Assembly (NCBI RefSeq): GCF_018847975.1
Contig: NZ_CP072597.1
Location: 3,821,001-3,885,000 of the forward strand
Length of the DNA: 64,000 nt
Origin: Lysobacter sp. K5869
Lineage (GTDB): Bacteria; Pseudomonadota; Gammaproteobacteria; Xanthomonadales; Xanthomonadaceae
Reading direction: 5' to 3'
Positions 1 through 8,671 of this stretch are shown in pieces (the stretch's first letter is position 1; the number at the start of each line of letters is the position of its first letter). The position numbers were made by a program, and so were the translations under genes. The notes below the pieces were generated by a model, which worked only from the letters and a program-made list of their open reading frames with translations, had not been told where the DNA came from and did not search any database.

Positions 1-601
1 GTACTACTACGTCAATCTCTACAAGCCCGAATCGCGGCCGAAGTGGGAAATGATCCCGCTGTCGCTGCACGAGGCGGTGCCGGGCCACCACTTCCAGTTC
101 GCCCGCGGCCTGGAGCTGCCGGACGCGCCGCTGTTCCGCCGCACCGGCTATTTCGTCGCCTACGGCGAGGGCTGGGGCCTGTACGCCGAGCGCCTGGGCT
201 ACGACATGGGCCTGTACGACGATCCGTACGACCGCATGGGCCAGCTCTCCTACGACATGTGGCGCGCGGTGCGGCTGGTGGTGGACACCGGCATGCACGC
301 CAAGGGCTGGAGCCGCGAGCGCGCGATCAAATTCTTCATGGACAACGCGCCCAAGACCGAGCAGGACGTGGTCAACGAGATCGACCGCTACATCGGCACG
401 CCGGGGCAGGCGCTGGCCTATAAGATCGGCCAGCTCAAGATCAGCGAATTGCGCGAACGCGCCCGCCAGAGCCTGGGCGAGCGCTTCGATCTGCGCGATT
501 TCAACGATCAGGTGCTGGCGACCGGATCGGTGCCGTTGAGCGTGCTGGAGACGCGGATCGATGCCTGGATCGCGGCGACTAAGGCCTCAAAGAATAGTTA
601 A
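1..601 (+). CDS. DUF885 family protein, C-terminal part (partial)
   Basis: The reading frame is open from the left edge of the window (first full codon at base 2) to a TAA at 599-601, so only the C-terminal 199 or so residues are present. It carries the HEAVPGHH motif at about bases 68-91, the hallmark of the DUF885 family, whose HExxH-like signature suggests a zinc-dependent hydrolase or peptidase. The following [10 protein letters not shown] and the run of Tyr and Arg residues also fit that family. In Xanthomonadaceae these proteins are usually about 600 residues long with an N-terminal signal or lipoprotein peptide, which lies outside the window. The substrate is unknown. Confidence 0.85.
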   Translation, partial: YYYVNLYKPESRPKWEMIPLSLHEAVPGHHFQFARGLELPDAPLFRRTGYFVAYGEGWGLYAERLGYDMGLYDDPYDRMGQLSYDMWRAVRLVVDTGMHAKGWSRERAIKFFMDNAPKTEQDVVNEIDRYIGTPGQALAYKIGQLKISELRERARQSLGERFDLRDFNDQVLATGSVPLSVLETRIDAWIAATKASKNS

Positions 602-642
602 AACAATAACTTGAAGTTTGTTTGTAAAGCGAATTGTGATTC

Positions 643-667
643 GCCCGCGGCCCGAGCGGCCGCGGGC
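643..667. terminator. GC-rich hairpin after the DUF885 gene
   Basis: A perfect 10-bp stem (GCCCGCGGCC / GGCCGCGGGC) with a 5-nt loop starts 42 bases after the stop codon. No T-run follows it, so it may act as a transcription barrier or processing site rather than a textbook intrinsic terminator. Confidence 0.4.
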
Positions 668-714
668 CGGCGGTCGGATGAAGCCGCCCGCGCGCCTCGG
701 GCGGCGCCTCGAAA

Positions 715-743
715 TTGCGCTAACCCCGCGCCACTGTCATACT
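715..743 (+). promoter_or_regulatory. Probable promoter of the rpsF-rpsR-rplI operon
   Basis: A TTGCGC box (715-720) and a CATACT box (738-743) are 17 bases apart, which matches sigma-70 geometry. The predicted transcript start near base 750 leaves a leader of about 110 nt before rpsF. This was read by eye. Confidence 0.45.
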
Positions 744-820
744 TTCCGGCTCCCGCACGGCCGCCCGGCCGCGCAGGGAACCTTGCTCCACCGGCGCCGA
801 CGGCTCCGGGGGGCTGAACG

Positions 821-839
821 GGACCGCCGCCGGCGGTCC
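821..839 (+). promoter_or_regulatory. Leader hairpin before rpsF
   Basis: A perfect 8-bp stem (GGACCGCC / GGCGGTCC) with a 3-nt loop lies just upstream of the AAGGA ribosome binding site of rpsF. Many bacteria autoregulate this operon through an S6:S18-binding leader, so this is a candidate for that structure. The CCG-containing bulge of the known motif was not verified. Confidence 0.3.
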
Positions 840-862
840 TTCATCCACAAGGAATCACCGCA

Positions 863-1291
863 ATGCGTCATTACGAAGTCGTGTTCCTGGTCCACCCGGA
901 TCAGAGCGAGCAGGTCCCGGCCATGATCGAGCGCTACAAGTCGCTGATCGAAGCCGGCGAGGGCAAGATCCACCGCCTGGAAGACTGGGGCCGCCGTCAG
1001 CTGGCTTACCCGATCGAGAACCTGGTCAAGGCTCACTACGTCCTGCTGAACATCGAAGTCACCCAGAACGTGCTCAACGAGCTGGTCGACGGTTTCCGTT
1101 TCAACGACGCCGTCCTGCGTCACCTGGTCATGAAGCGCGACGAAGCCGACACCGAGCAGTCGCTGATCATGAAGTTCAAGGACGAGAAGGGCGACAAGCC
1201 CGAGCGCGGCGAGCGCCGCCGCCGCGACGACGACAGCGACAGCGCCGTCGGCTCGGCCGACAGCGCCGAAGACAGCTCCGAAGCCGCCTGA
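863..1291 (+). CDS. rpsF: 30S ribosomal protein S6
   Basis: This 142-residue protein begins [18 protein letters not shown], the typical S6 N-terminus, and contains the conserved segment [13 protein letters not shown] around residues 40-52, which belongs to the fold that binds S18 and 16S rRNA. The C-terminus has an acidic/basic low-complexity tail (E-R-R-R-R-D-D-D and Ser/Asp/Ala rich), as in other Xanthomonadaceae, and is longer than the E. coli tail. The ATG is preceded by AAGGA at 849-853. It is the first gene of the conserved rpsF-rpsR-rplI cluster, with rpsR 23 bases downstream. Confidence 0.97.
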   Translation: MRHYEVVFLVHPDQSEQVPAMIERYKSLIEAGEGKIHRLEDWGRRQLAYPIENLVKAHYVLLNIEVTQNVLNELVDGFRFNDAVLRHLVMKRDEADTEQSLIMKFKDEKGDKPERGERRRRDDDSDSAVGSADSAEDSSEAA

Positions 1292-1314
1292 TCCCCTTCT
1301 AGGAACGCACCGAC

Positions 1315-1545
1315 ATGTCCAAGTTCTTCCGCCGCCGCAAGTTCTGCAAGTTCACCGCCGAGGGCGTCAAGGAGATCGATTACAAGGATCTCAACACCCT
1401 GCGCCAGTACCTGACCGAGACCGGCAAGATCGTGCCGAGCCGCGTCACCGGCACCAAGTCGAAGTACCAGCGCCAGCTGGCCACGGCCGTCAAGCGCGCC
1501 CGTTTCCTGGCGCTGATTCCGTACACCGACAACCACAACGCCTAA
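1315..1545 (+). CDS. rpsR: 30S ribosomal protein S18
   Basis: This 76-residue protein has the family start [13 protein letters not shown] and the core [23 protein letters not shown], which forms the S6-binding and rRNA-binding surface of the small subunit platform. Length and sequence are normal for proteobacterial S18. It follows rpsF closely and is almost certainly cotranscribed and translationally coupled with it. A hairpin-rich spacer of about 155 bases separates it from rplI. Confidence 0.97.
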   Translation: MSKFFRRRKFCKFTAEGVKEIDYKDLNTLRQYLTETGKIVPSRVTGTKSKYQRQLATAVKRARFLALIPYTDNHNA

Positions 1546-1560
1546 GCGCTGGCGGATAGC

Positions 1561-1632
1561 GGCGGCTTCGCCGCCTGGGAGATAGGGGATAGCGCCTTTC
1601 GCTAACCTCTATCTCCTACTCGCTATCCCCTA
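1561..1632. repeat. Palindromic intergenic element between rpsR and rplI
   Basis: The spacer holds a small hairpin (GGCGG-cttcg-CCGCC, 1561-1575). A longer imperfect stem follows: 1578-1594 (GGAGATAGGGGATAGCG) pairs with 1600-1616 at 15 of 17 positions around a 5-nt loop. A further inverted half copy CGCTATCCCC starts at 1621. The repeated 'gatagggg' wording resembles the small mobile palindromes scattered in xanthomonad genomes. It could also tune the S18/L9 transcript ratio. Confidence 0.55.
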
Positions 1633-1701
1633 ATGTCCCTCGTTCGGACAGCGACCCCTGCTGCGGGCCTACAGGTCCGCTAACGAATACGGAGCAATCC
1701 C

Positions 1702-2154
1702 ATGCAACTGATCCTCCTGCAGAAAGTCACCAACCTCGGCAACCTCGGCGACACCGTCAACGTGAAGCCGGGCTACGGCCGCAACTTCCTCGTCCCGCAG
1801 GGCAAGGCCGTGCCGGCCACCGCCGCCAACCTGGCCGAGTTCGAGACCCGCCGCGCCGAGTACGAAGCCAAGGCCAAGTCGCTGCTCGACGGCGCCGAAG
1901 GCCGCAAGGCCAAGCTGGAAGGCGTGGAGGTGACCATCACCGCCAACGCCGCCACCGAAGGCAAGCTGTACGGCTCGGTGACCCCGCGCGACATCGCCGA
2001 TGCGCTGACCAAGGCCGGCTATGAAGTCGGCAAGTCGGAAGTGATCATGGGCGAAGGCCCGATCCGCCGCACCGGCGAGTACGAAGTGCTGCTGCACCTG
2101 CACGCCGACATCGAAACCACCGTCAAGGTGATCGTGATCGGCGAAGCCGCCTGA
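1702..2154 (+). CDS. rplI: 50S ribosomal protein L9
   Basis: This 150-residue protein starts [19 protein letters not shown] and has the [13 protein letters not shown] signature at about residues 28-40, which is diagnostic of L9. The long connecting helix ([22 protein letters not shown]) and the C-terminal rRNA-binding domain are both present. L9 binds domain V of 23S rRNA and supports reading-frame maintenance. The gene is last in the ribosomal protein operon and is followed by a clear intrinsic terminator. Confidence 0.97.
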   Translation: MQLILLQKVTNLGNLGDTVNVKPGYGRNFLVPQGKAVPATAANLAEFETRRAEYEAKAKSLLDGAEGRKAKLEGVEVTITANAATEGKLYGSVTPRDIADALTKAGYEVGKSEVIMGEGPIRRTGEYEVLLHLHADIETTVKVIVIGEAA

Positions 2155-2183
2155 TCCCTTCGGGTCGAGTGCGGTAACACGAG

Positions 2184-2209
2184 GGGCGCCGCGAGGCGCC
2201 CTTCGTTTT
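2184..2209 (+). terminator. Intrinsic terminator of the rpsF-rplI operon
   Basis: A 7-bp perfect stem (GGGCGCC / GGCGCCC) with a GCGA tetraloop is followed by TTCGTTTT, 30 bases after the rplI stop. Confidence 0.85.
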
Positions 2210-2378
2210 GGGCGATGCCCGGCCGGCCGCGCGCAAGCCCGCATGAACCGGCTGAAGCCGGGGCGGCCGCCCGCGTCGCCGCCGATCCGCGCCGATGTTC
2301 GCCCATCGCGCAGGCAACCGCCGCCGGTGGCCGGTCTCGCCCTGTGAGACCCGGACGCGCGATACAACGACCCACCTG

Positions 2379-2387
2379 TTATCCACA
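2379..2387 (+). promoter_or_regulatory. Consensus DnaA box upstream of dnaB
   Basis: TTATCCACA, the strict E. coli DnaA-box consensus, occurs 118 bases before the dnaB start in the 350-base gap after rplI. The rest of that gap shows only the L9 terminator and GC-rich sequence with no gene. DnaA control of dnaB is inferred from this single site. Confidence 0.5.
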
Positions 2388-2504
2388 AGCTTTCCACCGA
2401 ATTGTCTGCAACGGCGTGAGCGCCGCGCTCGCTAGGATGGCCCACCGGGCGACGTCCCGGCCTCGCGCCGCGCACCGGCCGCACCGACCAGGATCGCCTT
2501 CCCG

Positions 2505-3917
2505 ATGAGCTCACGTCCCGGATTCCGCGGCGAAAAACGTTTCGAGACCCGCGCCGAACAGCGCATCGACCAGCTGCGCGTGCCGCCGCAATCGGTCGAG
2601 GCCGAGCAGGCCGTGCTCGGCGGCCTGATGCTGGCGCCCGACGCCTACGACCGCATCGCCGATCAACTGGTCGAAGAAGATTTCTACCGCCGCGACCACC
2701 AGCTGATCTACCGCGCGATCCGCGAACTGGCCGAGCGCAGCCGCCCGTTCGACGCGGTGACCCTGGGCGAATGGTTCGACTCGCAAGGCCTCAGCGAACA
2801 AGTCGCCGGCGGCGCCTACCTGATCGAACTGGCCACGACCACGCCGTCGGCCGCCAACATCGCCGCCTACGCCGAGATCGTTCGCGACAAGGCGGTGATG
2901 CGCAAGCTGATCGAGGTCGGCACCGAAATCGTCAACGACGGTTTCCAGCCCGACGGCCGCGACAGCAGCGAGATCCTGTCCAAGGCCGAACAGCAGGTGT
3001 TCGCCATCGCCGAAGCCGGCGCGCGCGGACGCACCGACTTCACTCCGGTGACCAAGGCGCTGTCGGAAGCCTTCGACACGCTGCAGACGCGCTACGCCAA
3101 CGGCGGCGCGGTGACCGGCCTGCCGACCGGCTACACCGAATTCGACGAGATGACCGCCGGCCTGCAGAACACCGACCTGCTGATCCTGGCCGCGCGTCCG
3201 GCGATGGGCAAGACCACCTTCGCCCTCAACATCGCCGAGCACGTCGCCTTCCGCACCAAGAAAGCGGTGGCGGTGTTCTCGATGGAAATGTCGGCCAGCC
3301 AGCTCGCGCTGCGTCTGATCTCCTCGGTCGGCCGCGTCAACGCCCAGCGCCTGCGCTCGGGCCAGCTCGAGGACGAGGATTGGGCGCGCGTCACCGGCGC
3401 GATCCGTCAGTTGCGCGAGGTCAAGATCTTCATCGACGACACCCCGGGCCTGTCGCCGGACGTGCTGCGCGCCAAGTCGCGCCGGCTCAAGCGCGAACAC
3501 GACCTGGGCCTGATCGTGATCGACTACCTGCAGCTGATGTCGGTGCCGGGCAACCAGGAAAACCGCGCGACCGAAATCTCCGAGATCTCGCGCTCGCTCA
3601 AGCACCTGGCCAAGGAACTCAACCTGCCGGTGATCGCGCTGTCGCAGCTCAACCGCTCGCTGGAACAGCGCGCCGACAAGCGCCCGGTGATGGCCGACTT
3701 GCGCGAATCCGGCGCTATCGAGCAGGACGCGGACATCATCATCTTCATTTACCGCGACGACTACTACAACAAGGAAACCTCGCCCGACAAAGGCTTGGCC
3801 GAGGTCATCATCGGCAAGCAGCGTTCCGGCCCGACCGGCTCGCTCAAGCTCAAGTTCTTCGGCGAGTACACCCGCTTCGACAATCTCGCCCACGACTCGA
3901 TCGGCAGCTTCGAGTAA
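2505..3917 (+). CDS. dnaB: Replicative DNA helicase DnaB
   Basis: This 470-residue protein has the two-domain layout of DnaB. The N-terminal DnaG-interacting domain (about residues 25-130) starts with the conserved RVPPQSVEAEQAVLGGLML. A RecA-like C-terminal domain follows, with Walker A ARPAMGKTT (about residue 230) and Walker B LIVIDYLQLM (about residue 336), then SLKHLAKELNLPVIALSQLNR and a DLRESGAIEQDAD arginine-finger region. It unwinds DNA at the replication fork as a hexamer. The ATG at 2505 begins MSSRPGFRGEKRF, slightly longer than E. coli DnaB. No intein or truncation is seen. Confidence 0.97.
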   Translation: MSSRPGFRGEKRFETRAEQRIDQLRVPPQSVEAEQAVLGGLMLAPDAYDRIADQLVEEDFYRRDHQLIYRAIRELAERSRPFDAVTLGEWFDSQGLSEQVAGGAYLIELATTTPSAANIAAYAEIVRDKAVMRKLIEVGTEIVNDGFQPDGRDSSEILSKAEQQVFAIAEAGARGRTDFTPVTKALSEAFDTLQTRYANGGAVTGLPTGYTEFDEMTAGLQNTDLLILAARPAMGKTTFALNIAEHVAFRTKKAVAVFSMEMSASQLALRLISSVGRVNAQRLRSGQLEDEDWARVTGAIRQLREVKIFIDDTPGLSPDVLRAKSRRLKREHDLGLIVIDYLQLMSVPGNQENRATEISEISRSLKHLAKELNLPVIALSQLNRSLEQRADKRPVMADLRESGAIEQDADIIIFIYRDDYYNKETSPDKGLAEVIIGKQRSGPTGSLKLKFFGEYTRFDNLAHDSIGSFE

Positions 3918-4044
3918 GCGGCGACGGCCGGCCGCGGCGGTCGGGCAGGGCGCGCGGCTCAACGTCGCGCGATCACTCACTCCATCATCGGTTCGCGCGG
4001 ACGCGGCGATCGCGTGCGCCGCGGTCGCATCGCCGCCGCGGCGC

Positions 4045-4704
4045 TCAGGTGCAGGGCGCTTCCCAGGCCAGACGGCGCTCGGCGCCGGCGGCGTCCTTGA
4101 CGATGAAGCACTGCGCGTAGTCGGATTCGGCGAAGGTCGGCAGCGCGGGGCATTCGATCTGGCGCGCGTTGGCGTCGAGCGATTTGGCGTCGCTGTGCAG
4201 CGGTTCGAGTGCGCCGGCGGGCGTGGTGGCGAACTCGCCGCGCTGGCCGTGCGCGTCGACGCGGAACAGCAGGCGCGCGCCGTCCAGGCCGATCAGCTCG
4301 GCCGCCATCGGCCGGCCCCAGCGCTGGAGCTCGCGGTCCTTGTCGTCGAACTCGACCACCCAATCCGGCAGCAACAACGCATCGCGCAGCGGGATCGCTT
4401 CGACCTGCGCCACCGGATAAGCGCCGCAGCCGTCCTCGCCCCATTCGACCACGCGCGGGTCGGCGTCCTTCTTGTCGGTCTTCTCGCTCTTGGTCGCGAA
4501 GGCGAAGCGGTAGGGCGGCTTGGGCAGTTCCGCCGGCGCGGCCGGCGCGCTCGCGGCGGGCGCCGGCATGGGTTCGCTCGTGGCCTCCGGCTTGGTTTCG
4601 GGTTGCGGCGAGGCCGCAGGCGCCGACGCGCGTTCGCCGCAGGCGGCGAGCAACAGGCACAGCGGCAGCGAAGCCAAGGCGAGCCGGGACAGTCGGCGTT
4701 CCAT
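4045..4704 (-). CDS. Hypothetical lipoprotein
   Basis: This 219-residue protein starts MERRLSRLALASLPLCLLLAACG, with a lipobox LAAC giving a lipidated Cys at about residue 22. A low-complexity linker rich in Pro, Ala and Glu (about residues 25-60) precedes a globular part with four cysteines (GCGAY, IECP, AQCF, APCT) that could form two disulphides in the periplasm. A good AGGAG-like site precedes the ATG. It sits between dnaB and alr but on the opposite strand, so it is not part of their transcription. No family was recognised. Confidence 0.7.
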   Translation of the reverse strand: MERRLSRLALASLPLCLLLAACGERASAPAASPQPETKPEATSEPMPAPAASAPAAPAELPKPPYRFAFATKSEKTDKKDADPRVVEWGEDGCGAYPVAQVEAIPLRDALLLPDWVVEFDDKDRELQRWGRPMAAELIGLDGARLLFRVDAHGQRGEFATTPAGALEPLHSDAKSLDANARQIECPALPTFAESDYAQCFIVKDAAGAERRLAWEAPCT

Positions 4705-4980
4705 GCGGAGTTCTCCTCTCGAATCCTTGCGCGCCAGGGAGCGTCGCGCGGGCAAGCGGCCATCATAGGCGCGCGCGGCGGGGCGCGGAACCGCCCGCGT
4801 CCGCGGCGCGTTTGTTGATTGCGCGCACGCTCTGCGCATTTGTCCGCGCGCGCCGCGAATCCGCATGCGCCCGTTCAGCCAACCCGGATTAGCCTGCACG
4901 GGCGATGCGGGGGTTGACGTTTCTATGACGAGCTCCGGCGCATCGTAGCCATCGCCCTTCCAACTCCTTTGGTGAGTTCT

Positions 4981-5313
4981 ATGAATTCCTCCGTCAAATC
5001 CACGATCGCCGCTGTTCTGGTGTCCTGCGTCATGGTCACCGGCGCCGCCGGCGCGCAGACCAAGTCGAAGAAGACCCCGCACTGCTACAACGTGGAAGTG
5101 CAGCGTCCCAAGCAGATCAAGGATCAGCACAAGATCGCCGGCACCGCGATCGGCGCCGTGGCCGGCGGCCTGCTCGGCAATCAGGTCGGCGGCGGCAACG
5201 GCAAGAAGCTGGCCACCGCGGCCGGCGCGGTCGGCGGCGCGTTCGCGGGCCGCAAGATCCAGGAGCATCAGCAGAACAAGACCGAGACGGTGATCGAGCG
5301 CCGCTGCGACTGA
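4981..5313 (+). CDS. Glycine-zipper 2TM domain protein
   Basis: This 110-residue protein has a signal peptide (MNSSVKSTIAAVLVSCVMVTGAAGAQ) and a glycine-zipper stretch IAGTAIGAVAGGLLGNQVGGG...GAVGGAFAGR around residues 45-90, matching the 2TM glycine-zipper family of outer-membrane or periplasmic proteins (SlyB/RcpB-like). ATG at 4981 is chosen over an in-frame TTG at 4969 because GGTGAG lies 5 bases upstream. A single Cys near each end (HCYN, RRCD) may form a disulphide. It is monocistronic, with its own terminator. Confidence 0.8.
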   Translation: MNSSVKSTIAAVLVSCVMVTGAAGAQTKSKKTPHCYNVEVQRPKQIKDQHKIAGTAIGAVAGGLLGNQVGGGNGKKLATAAGAVGGAFAGRKIQEHQQNKTETVIERRCD

Positions 5314-5358
5314 CGCAGCCGGCTGCCGCCGTCGCGGCGCTGCAGCGAAGCAAGACCG

Positions 5359-5393
5359 AACCGCGCGCGGGCGACCGCGCGCGGTTTTCTTTT
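5359..5393 (+). terminator. Strong intrinsic terminator
   Basis: A perfect 12-bp stem (AACCGCGCGCGG / CCGCGCGCGGTT) with a GCGA loop is followed by a T-rich TTCTTTT tract. It closes the glycine-zipper gene. The remaining 300 bases to alr hold no recognisable gene. Confidence 0.9.
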
Positions 5394-5680
5394 GCGCGGG
5401 GTTGACGCGGTCGGCGGGAGCGGGGCGGACAAAGCTGCGGTATGAGCCTCGCGGCAGAGGCGGTCGATTGCCGCCGCGCGATCGCACGCTCGCAGAGGCG
5501 AGCCGGTCCGGCCCGGCGCGTTCTGATCGCCGCGACGGTCGGCGGAAGCATCGGGTCCGCCGACGCCTCGCAGCGAATACGCGCGACAGCGCCATCCCGG
5601 AAACACCGCCCGCCGCTTTGCCCGTCGAGCGCACTCCCGCCACTTCACACTCGCCTCATAGGCCTTCGCGACCGTCTCGC

Positions 5681-5686
5681 TAGAAT
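5681..5686 (+). promoter_or_regulatory. Probable -10 box of alr
   Basis: TAGAAT ends 7 bases before the ATG at 5694, so transcription would begin at or next to the start codon and give a leaderless or near-leaderless mRNA. No clear -35 box is visible. Confidence 0.4.
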
Positions 5687-5693
5687 GTGCGCC

Positions 5694-6770
5694 ATGGCAC
5701 GACCGACCTGCGCACTCATCCATACCGACGCCCTGCGTCACAACCTCGCCCAGGCCCGGGCGCTCGCTCCCCACAGCCGGGTGATGGCGGTGGTCAAGGC
5801 CGACGGCTACGGCCACGGCCTGGAACGCGTGGCCCGCGCGCTCGAAGGCGCCGACGCGTTCGGCGTCGCCGCGTTGTCCGACGCCGAACGCCTGCGTGCG
5901 GCCGGCCTGTCGCAGCCGATCGTGCTGCTGTCGGGCTTCGACGAGCCCGAAGACCTGCCGCAACTGCGCCGCCTCGGCGTGGAAACCGTGGTCCACCACG
6001 TCAGCCAGATCGAGATGCTCGAACAGGCCGCGCCCGGCGAGCCGGTGCGTTGCTGGCTCAAGGTCGACAGCGGCATGCACCGGCTCGGCTTCGCGCCCGA
6101 GTACGTGCGCGAGGCCTACGCACGCCTGCGCGCGGCGCCGGCGGTGGCGGAAGGCCTCGTGCTGATGAACCACTTCGCCAGTTCCGACGAATTCGACAAC
6201 CCGCAGACCCGCGAGCAGCTGCGCGTGTTCGACGCGGCCATCGAAGGCTTGGACGGCGCGCGTTCGCTGTCGAACTCGGCCGCGGTGCTCGGCTGGCCCG
6301 ACGCGCACGCCGGCTGGATCCGTCCCGGCGGGCTGCTGTACGGCATCAGCGTGGTCGAAGGCCGCACCGGCGCCGACTTCGGCCTGCGCCCGGCGATGAC
6401 CTTGTCGACGCGCCTGATCGCGGTCAACCGCGTGCGCCGCGGCGAACGCATCGGTTACGCCGCCACCTGGGAATGCCCCGAAGACATGCTGATCGGCGTG
6501 GCCGCCATCGGCTACGGCGACGGCTACCCGCGCGCGGCGCCGTCGGGCACGCCGGTGTTGGTGCGCGGGCAGGAGACCCAGTTGATCGGCCGGGTCTCGA
6601 TGGACCTGATGACCATCGACCTGCGCGGCATCGACGCGCCCGCGGTCGGCGATCCGGTCGAGCTGTGGGGGCCGGCGCTGCCGGTCGAACGCATCGCCGC
6701 GGCCAGCGCCACCATCGGTTACGAGCTGACTTGCTCGATCACCCGCCGGGTGCGCTTCGTCGAGGCCTGA
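5694..6770 (+). CDS. alr: Alanine racemase
   Basis: This 358-residue PLP enzyme interconverts L- and D-alanine for peptidoglycan. The PLP lysine lies in VVKADGYGHG (Lys35) and the second catalytic base in ERIGYAATW (Tyr255). The C-terminal beta domain carries the GRVSMDLMTIDL signature. The size is normal for Alr. ATG 5694 is chosen because MARPTCALIHTDALRHN matches family N-termini; a second ATG 9 bases upstream (5685) overlaps the -10 box. The dnaB-alr neighbourhood is common in gammaproteobacteria and is here interrupted by two small genes. Confidence 0.95.
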   Translation: MARPTCALIHTDALRHNLAQARALAPHSRVMAVVKADGYGHGLERVARALEGADAFGVAALSDAERLRAAGLSQPIVLLSGFDEPEDLPQLRRLGVETVVHHVSQIEMLEQAAPGEPVRCWLKVDSGMHRLGFAPEYVREAYARLRAAPAVAEGLVLMNHFASSDEFDNPQTREQLRVFDAAIEGLDGARSLSNSAAVLGWPDAHAGWIRPGGLLYGISVVEGRTGADFGLRPAMTLSTRLIAVNRVRRGERIGYAATWECPEDMLIGVAAIGYGDGYPRAAPSGTPVLVRGQETQLIGRVSMDLMTIDLRGIDAPAVGDPVELWGPALPVERIAAASATIGYELTCSITRRVRFVEA

Positions 6771-6962
6771 GCCCGGCCCGGGACGCGGCTGTGAGCTGCG
6801 TCAAGGAAACGTGACGCCGAACCCCCGAACCGTTCAGCCCGCTCAGAAAGGCCGCCCGAACCGGGTAGGGGGGCGTAACTGTTGTCACGTTTGCAGTGTT
6901 ATCGGGCACACGCCCGATGGCCGCTCCGTCCGGAGCCGGCCGACATTGCAACCGGGGGTTCG

Positions 6963-8606
6963 ATGAAGCAGAGCAAGTTGGTGTGCGCGCTGGGCCTGGG
7001 TCTGGCGACCCTGATCGCGTCGACGGCGGGCATGGCCCAGGACGGTCCGAACCCCAATCGCGTGTGGGTCAAGTTCAAGTCCGCCGGCAACCATGCCGGC
7101 AACGCCCGCGGCCTCGCCGCCACCTCGAACCTCGGCCAGCGCATCCAGGCGCTGCGCGGCAAGCTCAGCGCCGCCCAGGCCGGCGACGCCGAAGTCAATT
7201 ACCAGTTCGACCGCAACAACACCGCGGTGATGACCCTGTCCTCGCCCGAAGCGGTCAAGGCGCTGCGCGCCAATCCCGATGTGGAATCGGTCGAGATCGA
7301 CCAGCCGCGTTACCTGCAGGCGCAGTCGGTGCCCTACGGCATCGATCAGGTGCAGGCGCGCGATGCGTGGGACGCCAATCGCGACGGCACGCTCGACGCC
7401 GGCGCCGCCAACGGCTCGGGCATCAAGGTCTGCATCATCGACTCGGGCCTCAACAAGAACCACGAAGACTTCGCCGGCATGACCATCACCGGTTACCCGA
7501 CCGGCTGGGACACCGACACCTGCGGTCACGGCACCCACGTCGCCGGCACTATCGCCGCGGTCAACAACGACAAGGGCGTGGTCGGCGTGAGCCCGGGCAA
7601 GGTCTCGCTGCACATCGTCAAGATCTTCGGCAGCAACGGCTACAACGGCGGCAGCCACGGCCAGTGCTCGTGGACGTATTCCTCGACCCTGGCCGACGCC
7701 GCGCAGCGCTGCCAGGCCGCCGGCGCCAAGATCATCAACATGAGCCTGGGCGGCCCGAGCGCCTCGGAAGCCGAGCGCACCGCGTTCCAGACCGTCGCCA
7801 ACGCCGGCGTGCTGAGCATCGCCGCGGCCGGCAACGACGGCAACAACACCCAGAGCTACCCGGCCGGCTACGCCAGCGTGGTCTCGGTGGCGGCGGTGGA
7901 TTCGACCAACGCCAAGGCCGACTTCTCCCAGTTCACCCCGAAGGTGGAACTGTCCGCGCCGGGCGTGGACGTGCTGAGCACCTATCCGCTCAAGGACGAT
8001 CCGCTCGTGGTCGGCACCTCCAGCTTCGCCGCGATCCCGGTGTCGGGCTCCAAGCAGACCACCGCCAGCGCCGCCTGGGTCAACGGCGGCCTGTGCCAGA
8101 CCTCGTCGAGCACCTGGCGCAACAAGATCGTGGTCTGCCAGCGCGGCACCAACACCTTCCTGGACAAGATCACCAAGGCCAAGAGCGGCCGCGCCCTGGG
8201 CGTGGTGATCTACAACAACGTCGACGGCCCGCTCAACATCGGCCTGTACACCGGCACCGCGCCGAACCTGAGCCCGACCACCACGACCCTGCCGGCGGTG
8301 GGCATCAGCAAGGTCGACGGCGAATACCTCGTCGCCAACCTCGCCGGCAAGACCGCGACGGTGGACGCGGCGCCGTCGGTCGCCAACGACGCGTACGAGA
8401 CCATGAGCGGCACCTCGATGGCGACCCCGCACGTGTCCGGTTCGGCCGCCGTGGTGTGGAGTTCCAAGCCCACCGCGACCGCCCAGCAGGTGCGCGACGC
8501 GCTCGACGCCACCGCGCTGGACATCGACGCGGCCGGCCGCGACGACAACACCGGCTGGGGTCTGGTGCAGATCCCGGCGGCGATCGCCGAGCTGCAGTTG
8601 AAGTAA
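6963..8606 (+). CDS. Secreted S8 family serine peptidase with PA domain
   Basis: This 547-residue exported subtilase has a signal peptide (residues 1-24, ending GMAQ), an inhibitor I9-like propeptide (NRVWVKFKS... to about residue 115), and a catalytic domain with Asp160 (CIIDSGL), His189 (GHGTHVAG) and Ser485 (SGTSMATPHVSG). The oxyanion-hole region reads AAAGNDGN. A protease-associated domain (about residues 355-460, with GLCQTSSSTW and KIVVCQRG) is inserted between His and Ser, which moves the Ser far downstream. No P-proprotein or PPC domain follows; the protein ends just after the catalytic core. Lysobacter and Stenotrophomonas secrete similar proteases for predation and nutrient release. 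The gene is alone, with a strong terminator. Confidence 0.93.
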   Translation: MKQSKLVCALGLGLATLIASTAGMAQDGPNPNRVWVKFKSAGNHAGNARGLAATSNLGQRIQALRGKLSAAQAGDAEVNYQFDRNNTAVMTLSSPEAVKALRANPDVESVEIDQPRYLQAQSVPYGIDQVQARDAWDANRDGTLDAGAANGSGIKVCIIDSGLNKNHEDFAGMTITGYPTGWDTDTCGHGTHVAGTIAAVNNDKGVVGVSPGKVSLHIVKIFGSNGYNGGSHGQCSWTYSSTLADAAQRCQAAGAKIINMSLGGPSASEAERTAFQTVANAGVLSIAAAGNDGNNTQSYPAGYASVVSVAAVDSTNAKADFSQFTPKVELSAPGVDVLSTYPLKDDPLVVGTSSFAAIPVSGSKQTTASAAWVNGGLCQTSSSTWRNKIVVCQRGTNTFLDKITKAKSGRALGVVIYNNVDGPLNIGLYTGTAPNLSPTTTTLPAVGISKVDGEYLVANLAGKTATVDAAPSVANDAYETMSGTSMATPHVSGSAAVVWSSKPTATAQQVRDALDATALDIDAAGRDDNTGWGLVQIPAAIAELQLK

Positions 8607-8640
8607 GCCGCGCGGCGCCTTCGGGCGTTTGCGTGCGAGG

Positions 8641-8671
8641 AAAACGGGAGCCTTCGGGCTCCCGTTTTTTT
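8641..8671 (+). terminator. Intrinsic terminator of the S8 protease gene
   Basis: ACGGGAGCC and GGCTCCCGT form a 9-bp stem with a TTCG loop, preceded by an A-run and followed by seven T's, so it may work in both directions. The 475 bases from here to the photolyase gene contain no convincing gene. Confidence 0.9.

Noticed and set aside
2505..3917. Intein in dnaB
   Set aside because: The coding sequence is continuous and of normal length.
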